Shown here: positions 28,719-35,832 of the stretch, piece after piece
How the letters are laid out: every line of letters starts with the position of its first letter
Position numbering within the stretch: the first letter of the stretch is position 1
NCBI RefSeq assembly: GCF_005887095.1
Contig: NZ_PNCI01000010.1
Coordinates: 62,001 to 126,000, forward strand
Direction: 5' to 3'
DNA length: 64,000 nt
Source: Pseudoalteromonas rubra
GTDB lineage: Bacteria; Pseudomonadota; Gammaproteobacteria; Enterobacterales; Alteromonadaceae
Position numbers and translations under genes: made by a program
Notes under the pieces: generated by a model
Database searches by the model: none
The model's input: the letters and a program-made list of their open reading frames with translations, nothing else
What the model was told of the DNA's origin: nothing

Positions 28719-30030
28719 GTTTTCCCCGCAGGCGCGGGGCTAAACCGCCGTTCGCCGTTAGTCTCAGATTAATGTCGTTGTTTTCCCCGCAGGCGCGGGG
28801 CTAAACCGCGTGTTGACATCGACTTTGCAAAGAAGGTTGAGTTTTCCCCGCAGGCGCGGGGCTAAACCGTATTGTTACTGTTTCAGCGGCGCATACGTCG
28901 GCGTTTTCCCCGCAGGCGCGGGGCTAAACCGGGTGCAACAACTGGCGGTGGTGGTGGGACGGAGTTTTCCCCGCAGGCGCGGGGCTAAACCGGGGGAGGG
29001 TGTATGTGGGCAGGTATTTGGAACGTTTTCCCCGCAGGCGCGGGGCTAAACCGCCTGGCCCATACCGATTATATCTATCCCTCGAGTTTTCCCCGCAGGC
29101 GCGGGGCTAAACCGGCCCACTTTACAGCGCCGCTGATGGCGTTTTTGTGTTCCCCGCAGGCGCGGGGCTAAACCGCAGGCTGCAATCAGAGCTTCCTCCC
29201 TGGTCCCGTGTTCCCCGCAGGCGCGGGGCTAAACCGGTACCGTTGTATGCCTTGATCACATGCTTGTTGTGTTCCCCGCAGGCGCGGGGCTAAACCGCTC
29301 TACAGCAGCAATAACCGTCATATCATTTGGTGTTCCCCGCAGGCGCGGGGCTAAACCGGCGAGCGTGGTGCAAATGGTCGTGATGGTGAGGTGTTCCCCG
29401 CAGGCGCGGGGCTAAACCGAATATGGTATAAAATCCTAAACACATGATTACGTGTTCCCCGCAGGCGCGGGGCTAAACCGTTCAGTATTAGGGTTGGTTG
29501 TAGGATTTAAATGTGTTCCCCGCAGGCGCGGGGCTAAACCGTAAACTGGATCCTTTGGAATCAACGATTCTGTGTGTTCCCCGCAGGCGCGGGGCTGAAC
29601 CGAATGCTTGAGCCGCATGAGCTGTATGCTGCCAGTGTTCCCCGCAGGTGCGGGGCTGAACCGAGGTTTGGGAGTAATCATGGCACGCGGAGTAAGTGTT
29701 CCCCGCAGGTGCGGGGCTGAACCGTCCATTAATGTGTCCGGATTGATCTCGACTGAGTGTTCCCCGCAGGCGCGGGGCTAAACCGCAGACATTTGCCGAT
29801 GACGTCAGAGACCTGGAGTGTTTCCCGCAGGCGCGGGGCTAAACCAGAGTAGAGGTTAATGACATGGTTCGCGTTTTTCGTGTTCCCCGTACACGCGGGG
29901 CTAAACCGCGATTTTATGTCCAGTTGTCGCGCCGGTAATTGAGTTCCCCGCACACGCGGGGTTGAACCGTTCATAGGCTTTTTTTGCATTGTGGTTTATT
30001 GGAGTTCCCCGCAGGCGCTGGGCTAAATCT
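28719..30030 (+). CRISPR. Type I-E CRISPR array 1: 22 repeats, 21 spacers
   Basis: 29-base repeats, typical unit GTGTTCCCCGCAGGC...GGGGCTAAACCG, with 32-33 base spacers (61-62 base period). The palindrome CCCCGC...GCGGGG and the AACCG 3' end are type I-E features recognised by Cas6e. Repeats 1-7 begin GTTTT, repeats 8 onward mostly GTGTT, and the last repeats degenerate (repeat 19 has GTTTCCC, repeat 20 has GTACAC, repeat 22 ends TAAATCT), so the leader end is on the left. The array lies 11 kb from cas1-cas2. Confidence 0.97.
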
Positions 30031-30934
30031 GGTTCGAGTCGGTTATGGGTTGTACGACTTCGAAATCACAGGGGGTTGAGTTATCTGTTTGGGTTGAATC
30101 AGCACTTTTTGATGGTTTGGTGGTCGATCTCGGCTCTTCGTTTTTTTCAAAGTGTTCTTTGTACTCAAAGTCATGTAAGTTGGCGTGGACAACCTCTCTG
30201 ACAGGGATGTTGATGAGGAATTTTTCTAAGTCTAATACCTCTTCATCTGATTGGTTTGCTTCTGGGTTGTCTTTGTTGCTGGTTTCAATATCTGACCAGG
30301 CGGAGGCATAATTGGTGACCAACTCAAGGCGTAACTCGTCTTTACACCTGTAACCACTCTTGAGTGGAAGTACCATAAAATCGTTCATGTGGTATCCCAG
30401 ATTAATCACATAGCCAATATAAACCTTGCGGCTTGAAAGCGTAAAAGCAATTGGCAGCCCCTTGAGCATGCTGTTGTGGAGTATACCTGTAAACTCGGGC
30501 GTATCATCAGTGCCAGACAAGCTAAAGTACACTGCATTTTTTAGATCTTCGGGGGTAACATTTTTCTGCTTAGCAGTGATGCTTAGTATCATATTTGGGC
30601 CAAATACTGACAGTATCAGCGCAACTCCGGAAATCAGGATACAGTGAATGCTGTATGAGGGAAAAATTAAACCCGGAAAAAGCAGCTCAACCGTGTGCTT
30701 TAAAGTTGGGGCGATTATACCCTGAGGGAAGCCTGACAACTCGAAAACCCATGCGCTGATACCAAACACAAGTGTGGCGACCATATACAGCGCAAACCCC
30801 CAAGATGCCGACAAAATAAACGTATGATAACCGCTTGTTTTCTGGAATGTTGGTTTGGTCACGTAGTACCTCTGGCAAAAAATATAGCCAACAATAGTAA
30901 AAACCAACACTAAAATCACGGTGGGCTTTATCAT
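30023..30934 (-). CDS. Membrane protein of unknown function; stop codon inside the terminal CRISPR repeat
   Basis: 303 residues. Three hydrophobic segments in the first 125 residues (TVILVLVFTIVGYIFC; ASWGFALYMVATLVFGISAW; ILISGVALILSVFGPNMIL), then a soluble domain of about 180 residues with a polar, acidic, Ser/Thr-rich tail (from about 215). I do not recognise the family. The TAG stop (30023-30025) lies within the last, degenerate repeat of array 1, so the C-terminus reads into CRISPR sequence. Its position between a CRISPR array and the cas operon suggests a possible accessory role, but nothing in the sequence proves one. Confidence 0.7.
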   Translation of the reverse strand: MIKPTVILVLVFTIVGYIFCQRYYVTKPTFQKTSGYHTFILSASWGFALYMVATLVFGISAWVFELSGFPQGIIAPTLKHTVELLFPGLIFPSYSIHCILISGVALILSVFGPNMILSITAKQKNVTPEDLKNAVYFSLSGTDDTPEFTGILHNSMLKGLPIAFTLSSRKVYIGYVINLGYHMNDFMVLPLKSGYRCKDELRLELVTNYASAWSDIETSNKDNPEANQSDEEVLDLEKFLINIPVREVVHANLHDFEYKEHFEKNEEPRSTTKPSKSADSTQTDNSTPCDFEVVQPITDSNQI

Positions 30935-30955
30935 GTAATTCCTTCTTTTTAAGAA

Positions 30956-30987
30956 ATCAAAAAGGGAGCCTCATGCTCCCTTTTTTT
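30956..30987. terminator. Terminator overlapping the end of the 65-residue gene
   Basis: AAAGGGAGC (30961-30969) and GCTCCCTTT (30975-30983) form a 9-bp stem flanked by A-rich sequence on the left (a T-run for the minus strand) and T-rich sequence on the right. It overlaps the stop codon of the minus-strand small gene. Confidence 0.75.
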
Positions 30988-31168
30988 CTGCTCGAATATG
31001 AGCAATTTGATTTTTCACTTCGTCGCTGTTTTTGAGCGACTCCATGGGAACTTTAAAGGTTCCGTCTCCCTGTGCGACAACTTTAATTTGCGCTTTTTGA
31101 CTTTCTTCAAGCCCGGGAGCAAAAAAGTTAGTAACTAACTCAATGATGCCTGACATACTCCCCCCCAT
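30971..31168 (-). CDS. Small protein of unknown function
   Basis: Up to 65 residues; a start four codons in (31156) is also possible because a G-rich stretch lies just before it. The sequence SGIIELVTNFFAPGLEESQK then KVVAQGDGTFKVPMESL, NSDEVKNQIAHIRAEKKGA is soluble and mostly helical towards the C-terminus. No family recognised. It lies upstream of the unknown membrane gene on the same strand but is separated from it by a terminator. Confidence 0.6.
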   Translation of the reverse strand: MGGSMSGIIELVTNFFAPGLEESQKAQIKVVAQGDGTFKVPMESLKNSDEVKNQIAHIRAEKKGA

Positions 31169-31504
31169 TATCCAATTAGCGGATGCGCATTCTAACTATG
31201 TGTACTTTATAGTCAAGGGCATGCGTGACCTTATGTCAAATGTCTATTTGTAAGTGATGTGCGTACTGACATGTAAACCTTACAACCCTGTTAAACATTC
31301 GTCTATAGGCAATGTCTTACAAACTAAAAAAGCCTGTCACTATACATTTTCCTTTAGAGCGTTGTTAAACGAGTTCAGACATTCACAGTTTGCAGCACAA
31401 AACCGACTATTGATAAACCATGAACCAACAGTTTGTCGCAGGTCAATGACTTATAATTCTTTTGTTGATACATTTATTTCACGATAAATTTACCAAAGTG
31501 TTTT
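31169..31504. other. Intergenic region upstream of the WYL regulator
   Basis: 336 AT-rich bases between divergent genes. A TATAAT-like element (TTATAATTC near 31450) could be the -10 of the WYL gene. A GTAAG...CTTAC dyad lies near 31250-31285. No gene seen. Confidence 0.35.
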
Positions 31505-32338
31505 ATGCAGGCTAAGGAAGAGCAATATTTTCGGTATATTGAAGCGGTGTTGTTTTGGCAAGGAGAAATTCAAACTGGTACTTTCCAGGATAAATTCAAG
31601 CTTTCACGGCCCAGTGCACGGCGTTATGTGACCGACTTTATCGAACGTTACCAGATTGCAGCGAGCTACAATGAATCAGAAAAAGCCTATGTACTGACAA
31701 GCCCCTTTACACCTAATTATATTTCTCAGGATTTTGCTGAGTACGCCAGTCTGACCGGCGATCAGTACGTCCATAACCTGAGCACCTCCACCATCACAGC
31801 GCTGGCATTACCACACAGAAAGCTTAATCCAACCATTTTGCGGCCCATACTGAATGCCTGTCGGCGACAAAGCGTGCTGGATATTCGCTATCAGTCTATA
31901 AAAGAAGGCGGCGAAACCGAGCGCGTGATCCGCCCTCACACCTTGATCAACTCCGGGCTGCGTTACCACCTGAGAGCCTACTGTGAAAAAGCCAAAGGGT
32001 TCAGAGACTTTTCATTATCGCGTATCGTCTCTGCCTCCCCGGAATTTATCAGCAAAGCACAAAAGTACAAAAAAGACGACGAAGCCTGGCAGCAGGAAGT
32101 CACTTTAACCATTATCCCCGACCCAAGACTCAGCGAGTACGCCCAGCAAGTTATCGCCCACGACTTTGATATGCACAACCACCAAAAGCAAATCAAAACC
32201 AACGCTGCGCTGATCAATTATCTGATCAGCATCCTGAGGCTAGACGTTCAGCATCCGCACCCGGAAGCCCAACAAATCGTGATGGAACCGGCTTGCTATA
32301 GGGAGCTGAGGGCTAGGGGGTTGTTATGGAACAGCTGA
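31505..32338 (+). CDS. WYL-domain transcriptional regulator next to cas3
   Basis: 277 residues. The N-terminal HTH-like region (residues about 5-60: EAVLFWQGEIQTGTFQDKF, LSRPSARRYVTDFIERY) is followed by a WYL domain (about 115-185) with SVLDIRYQSI, RVIRPHTLINSGLRYHLRAYC and the RDFSLSRI segment, and the C-terminal extension common to these proteins. WYL proteins sense nucleic-acid or nucleotide ligands and often regulate defence loci. It precedes cas3 by 107 bases on the same strand, making it a likely regulator of this CRISPR-Cas system. Confidence 0.85.
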   Translation: MQAKEEQYFRYIEAVLFWQGEIQTGTFQDKFKLSRPSARRYVTDFIERYQIAASYNESEKAYVLTSPFTPNYISQDFAEYASLTGDQYVHNLSTSTITALALPHRKLNPTILRPILNACRRQSVLDIRYQSIKEGGETERVIRPHTLINSGLRYHLRAYCEKAKGFRDFSLSRIVSASPEFISKAQKYKKDDEAWQQEVTLTIIPDPRLSEYAQQVIAHDFDMHNHQKQIKTNAALINYLISILRLDVQHPHPEAQQIVMEPACYRELRARGLLWNS

Positions 32339-32444
32339 GCATACGCACCAGACCGGGTAATTTTTTTACTGGTTGCAATTGCAGGATTGTCGGCATTTTA
32401 TTCGCGTCGTAAGCTGAGTGTATAAAAAGCAAGGAAGTAATAGT

Positions 32445-35330
32445 GTGTGTGATTTTAATAGCGAGATTTTTCAGTTCTGGGGCAAGGCCGACGAGCACAA
32501 CACGTTACCTGCAGTGTGTCATATGCTGGATGTCGCCTTTGTGGCCCGGGCGATTATTCTCAAGCTGGCAGCTCAGGAGCGGGCTATTTTACTCAAGCCG
32601 TTTTTAGCTATTGAAGGTGTTGATGAAGATACCGCGATTGCTATGGTGGTGTTGCTTATTGCCGTGCATGATATTGGCAAGATCACACCGGGTTTTCAGT
32701 ATAAGTTGCCATTTGAACGTATCAGAAGGCTGTTTGATACTCAGAGATACGATCTTAAGAATGCAAGCGAAACTCAACATGGTACGTCTGGTTACAAGAT
32801 ATTATCAAACTGGGCAGAAAGTATCGGCCTAAGTTGCTACACCGAAAAACCTTTGTTCTCCTCTGTCGCAAGTCATCATGGAGAATTTGTAACCGATTCA
32901 AAAAATGGTCGAGTTTGGGGCAAAGGTTATATCTGGGAAAAAGTTCAGCTAGCTTCGATTGAATGGCTATTCGACTACTTTCTGGTTGACGCTTCACTGC
33001 TTTGTGAAATTGACGATGAACTGCTCACACCCACCTGGTACGTCTATATGGCCGGACTATGCTCGGTTGCTGACTGGATTGGCTCCGATCATCACTATTT
33101 TACCTATATCAGTTCTGAAGAGTATTTTGCCAATGTTGCGCTGCGTGTTGAGACGGCACATCGGCTGGCAGATAAGCTGAACATTAAGCATGTAAAAGCT
33201 GCACAGAGTATCATTGAATTCAATAAAGTCTTTGGCTTTAAACCCAACGCATTGCAGCAAAGCATATTAGCCTTATTTAACTCACAAGAATTGCCCTGGC
33301 TGACAGTGATTGAAAGCGGTATGGGAAGCGGAAAAACAGAAGCAGCACTCATACTGGCTGACCATTTTATTCGTAACCTGGATCACTCTGGGCTGTATGT
33401 GGCTATGCCATCTCAGGCTACGGCGAATCAACTCTATAAACGGACATTGAAGTTTCTGAAACATGAGTCCCTGGGATATGAGGACATTGAAACCCATTTA
33501 AAGCACAGTAACGCGGAGTTTAACCCAGCTTATGAGGGCTTATTGCTGTCCAGTATTGAGGATCTGAATGAGCAAAATGCCGTAAAGGCAAACTTATGGT
33601 TTACAGCTAAAAAAAGAGGGTTACTGGCCGGAGCTTGTGTTGGCACCATTGATCAACTGCTTATGGCTGCTATGCGTTACAAGCATAATTTTGTGCGGTT
33701 ATTCGCTATTGCGAACAAAACCGTAATATTAGATGAGGTACATGCACCGGATTACTTCCAGCTTTCTTTGCTCAAAAACACGTTACGGTGGATGGCAAAA
33801 CTGAAAGTCAGGGTAATCATATTATCTGCTACTTTACCTAAACTAATGCTCCGAGAGTTAGTGCAGGCTTATGGCCAGGAGTTCGGTAAGAATATTGAGC
33901 TAAAAGAGGCTGCCTATCCGAGGCTTACAACTTATAGCGGAGGGCAGTTGGCGACATCTGTTCACGTTGCAGAAGATGAAAATACTGATGAGCTGGCTTC
34001 ACCACCTAAACGGTTTGGGATTCAGTTACATAAAACCACGCCACAACAGTGTGTTGAACAGATGGCAAGCGATGTTTTGGCACGTGTAAAGGAGGCGGGA
34101 TGCGGTGTATTTGTGTGTATCCTGAATACGGTAAACGCGGCGCAGGCACTCAGTGAAATTATCCTTGAGCACTGCAATCGGAAGGAAAGTCAAAACATGC
34201 AGTGTCTGGTGTTTCATGCCAGATACCCCATCGGTAACCGCTTAGCCATCGAAGACATGGTTGAATATCTGGTAGGCAAGAATCCGGGAGATCGAAAAGC
34301 GGTTAATCCAAATCGACCCGTCAAAGATCAGTGTTTAATTCTAATTGGGTCCCAAGTTTTGGAACAGAGTTTGGATTATGACGCCTGTGAGATGTTTACT
34401 CAGGTCGCACCCATTGATCTGATCATGCAACGGCTAGGGCGGATATGGCGGCATCAGGTAAATAACCCTTTCAGGTCTAAGCTTGTTCAAAGCCCGAGAC
34501 TTAATGTCTATTTGCCGGGGTTAGATGAGATCCCTGAAGACTACGCTAAATGGCTTGGATACGCTGATGTTAAAATTTACCCGTCGCATATACTCGCGGT
34601 AACGACCCGTTTACTGTGGGAGGAAGCTGCAAGTTCAGGGATAAATAACGGTTTCGAGTTGGATCTTGATACAGAGATTGATGATTGGGTAAATAACGTA
34701 TACAACGATATTGAGCAGCAGGTGGACTGGTTGAGGCAGGAGCAAGAAAAAGCGTTTGAATTCGAGCTTGAAAAGAAGCTCGTGTATCGGCTTGCTAACA
34801 ACATGATGTTCGATGCAGACCAGGAAGATGTATCGGATTTGCTGGATTATCTAAATGATCAGTTTGATGATGAGGACTTGGTTTTATCGACCCGGCTTGC
34901 CAGTCTCAGTGTGCAGATAATTCTGCTGATCCAGAATGTAGACGGCTCGTTGGTACCCATTACCGAATATCAGCCTTACCTGCAACAATGCCAGACGCCC
35001 ATGAGAGAAAATGCTCCCTATGAAGCGATAAACTGGCGTGCAGATAAACGCTTTAATAAAAATGATATTGGCAAACTGAAGCAATCTTTGGTGAAGCTCA
35101 CCCATACAGACTGGGTTGAACATTTTCGTGAGCTTGAAAGCAACTGGCCATTTGATTTTGTTGCTAAGGATGTATGGCAAAGAACTTCGCAGCTACACAG
35201 TTGTTTACCGGTTATCTTGGATCAGTATTTTACCTACTCAGTGACCTCGATTGGCACACTTAAACTAGATCCAGTATTGGGATTAAAAGTAGAGAAATGC
35301 AGGAGTAGTCACAACCATTCTAAGAGGTAA
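32445..35330 (+). CDS. cas3: Cas3 nuclease-helicase, type I-E
   Basis: 961 residues from the GTG at 32445, chosen because AAGGAAG lies 7 bases upstream; an in-frame GTG at 32418 lacks a site. N-terminal HD nuclease: VCHMLDVAF, HDIGK (about residue 80) and SHHGEF. Superfamily 2 helicase: Walker A ESGMGSGKTEAAL (about 295), DEVH box VILDEVHAPD (about 430), SATLP, LIGSQVLEQSLDYD and the QRLGRIWRH motif VI. It degrades DNA recruited by Cascade. It is separated from the cascade genes by a 502-base gap containing the crRNA-like module, so it is probably transcribed separately. Confidence 0.97.
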   Translation: MCDFNSEIFQFWGKADEHNTLPAVCHMLDVAFVARAIILKLAAQERAILLKPFLAIEGVDEDTAIAMVVLLIAVHDIGKITPGFQYKLPFERIRRLFDTQRYDLKNASETQHGTSGYKILSNWAESIGLSCYTEKPLFSSVASHHGEFVTDSKNGRVWGKGYIWEKVQLASIEWLFDYFLVDASLLCEIDDELLTPTWYVYMAGLCSVADWIGSDHHYFTYISSEEYFANVALRVETAHRLADKLNIKHVKAAQSIIEFNKVFGFKPNALQQSILALFNSQELPWLTVIESGMGSGKTEAALILADHFIRNLDHSGLYVAMPSQATANQLYKRTLKFLKHESLGYEDIETHLKHSNAEFNPAYEGLLLSSIEDLNEQNAVKANLWFTAKKRGLLAGACVGTIDQLLMAAMRYKHNFVRLFAIANKTVILDEVHAPDYFQLSLLKNTLRWMAKLKVRVIILSATLPKLMLRELVQAYGQEFGKNIELKEAAYPRLTTYSGGQLATSVHVAEDENTDELASPPKRFGIQLHKTTPQQCVEQMASDVLARVKEAGCGVFVCILNTVNAAQALSEIILEHCNRKESQNMQCLVFHARYPIGNRLAIEDMVEYLVGKNPGDRKAVNPNRPVKDQCLILIGSQVLEQSLDYDACEMFTQVAPIDLIMQRLGRIWRHQVNNPFRSKLVQSPRLNVYLPGLDEIPEDYAKWLGYADVKIYPSHILAVTTRLLWEEAASSGINNGFELDLDTEIDDWVNNVYNDIEQQVDWLRQEQEKAFEFELEKKLVYRLANNMMFDADQEDVSDLLDYLNDQFDDEDLVLSTRLASLSVQIILLIQNVDGSLVPITEYQPYLQQCQTPMRENAPYEAINWRADKRFNKNDIGKLKQSLVKLTHTDWVEHFRELESNWPFDFVAKDVWQRTSQLHSCLPVILDQYFTYSVTSIGTLKLDPVLGLKVEKCRSSHNHSKR

Positions 35331-35333
35331 GAA

Positions 35334-35355
35334 GCCGATAGCATGAGCTATCGGC
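35334..35355. terminator. Bidirectional hairpin: end of cas3 and end of the mini-CRISPR RNA
   Basis: GCCGATAG (35334-35341) and CTATCGGC (35348-35355) form a perfect 8-bp stem with a CATGAG loop. On the minus strand it is followed by TTCTTACCTCTT and directly abuts the second pseudo-repeat, so it would end the crRNA-like transcript; on the plus strand it lies 3 bases after the cas3 stop. Confidence 0.65.
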
Positions 35356-35443
35356 AGACGCCCCGTGCGTACGGGGAACAAAGGTGTAGCATCAATTAAA
35401 GCCTGAGTACTACTCGGTTCAGCCCAATCAATATTTGGGAAAA
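35353..35443 (-). ncRNA. Minimal crRNA-like gene (pseudo-repeat / spacer / pseudo-repeat), CreA/CreR-like
   Basis: On the minus strand, pseudo-repeat 1 (35443-35415) matches the array 2 repeat at 19 of 29 positions. It keeps the last 11 bases (GGGCTGAACCG, including the 8-nt crRNA handle) exactly and replaces the stem by a compensated one, CCCAA/TTGGG. A 33-base spacer-like segment follows (35414-35382). Pseudo-repeat 2 (35381-35353) matches 22 of 29, with the full CCCCGTACGCACGGGG hairpin but a diverged 3' end (GTCTGCC). Cas6e processing would give handle + 33-nt guide + hairpin. The guide partly matches a site upstream of the adjacent small ORF, with an AAG PAM. Established crRNA-like regulators with this plan are the CreA antitoxin of CreTA and CreR RNAs. 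That it acts this way here is inference. Confidence 0.8.
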
Positions 35444-35513
35444 GAACGTGAGAAGTTTAACACTGAATACAGGGTGGAGAAATGTTTTAGTAACTGACTA
35501 ATTTTATTTTTTT

Positions 35514-35549
35514 AAGAGTAGAACTCATTGATTAATTCACAGATTAAAA
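35514..35549 (+). promoter_or_regulatory. Predicted Cascade binding site of the crRNA-like RNA, with AAG PAM
   Basis: AAG (35514-35516) is followed by a protospacer-like site from 35517 that matches the mini-CRISPR guide at positions 1-5 (AGTAG), 7-11 (ACTCA), 16-21 (TTAATT), 23 and 30: 18 of 33. The only mismatch in the first 11 is position 6, which Cascade flips out. Full seed plus PAM but poor distal pairing is expected to bind Cascade without efficient Cas3 cleavage. It sits just upstream of the predicted -35 element. Confidence 0.75.
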
Positions 35550-35551
35550 GT

Positions 35552-35580
35552 TTGCTTGGTGAATTACTATGCTGTATGGT
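35552..35580 (+). promoter_or_regulatory. Predicted sigma70 promoter of the small peptide / cascade operon
   Basis: TTGCTT (35552-35557), 17 bases, TATGGT (35575-35580); each hexamer matches consensus at 4 of 6. It would start transcription near 35587, 30 bases before the peptide ATG. Adjacent to the predicted Cascade site. Confidence 0.5.
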
Positions 35581-35616
35581 TTAAACGTAATCAACCTTAA
35601 GCAAGGAAAATATCTT

Positions 35617-35739
35617 ATGTTCGATGGGCTGGCAGAGGTAATTATCGCGCTACAGAATGCCAATGCACCTACTTATGCGCTGTTGTTCTTTTTGATTTGG
35701 GCATTTTACAAAAAAAACAGCAACAAAAACGAGAAATAG
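35617..35739 (+). CDS. 40-residue single-pass membrane peptide, candidate CreT-like toxin
   Basis: MFDGLAEVIIALQNAN, then a hydrophobic span APTYALLFFLIWAFY (residues about 17-31), then a basic, hydrophilic tail KKNSNKNEK. Ribosome-binding site AAGGAAAA (35603-35610) lies 6 bases before the ATG. The size and one-membrane-span plus charged-tail layout resemble small hydrophobic toxins of type I toxin-antitoxin systems (Hok, TisB, Ldr classes), though no specific homolog is recognised. It lies between the crRNA-like gene with its target and cas8e, on the cascade strand, so Cascade-dependent repression of it would make the pair addictive. It could instead be a harmless leader ORF. Confidence 0.6.
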   Translation: MFDGLAEVIIALQNANAPTYALLFFLIWAFYKKNSNKNEK

Positions 35740-35832
35740 AGCCTAGCAACTTGCTAGTCAGATGCAAGTACCGATTTGGCATTGTGTGGTAGCGTGATCG
35801 GCATAAAAACCTACAGGAGGACTTAAAGGATT

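Noticed and set aside
31254..31487. 77-codon open frame upstream of the WYL gene
   Set aside because: No ribosome-binding site, atypical composition, and it occupies the region expected to hold promoters.
32339..32444. A second Cascade target for the crRNA-like guide before cas3
   Set aside because: No seed match to AGTAGTACTCA or its complement was seen in the WYL-cas3 gap.
35353..35443. Explanation as a merely decayed end of an old CRISPR array
   Set aside because: Considered, but pseudo-repeat 1 has a compensated stem, the handle is exact, and the guide has a PAM-flanked seed match nearby; random decay does not predict these together.
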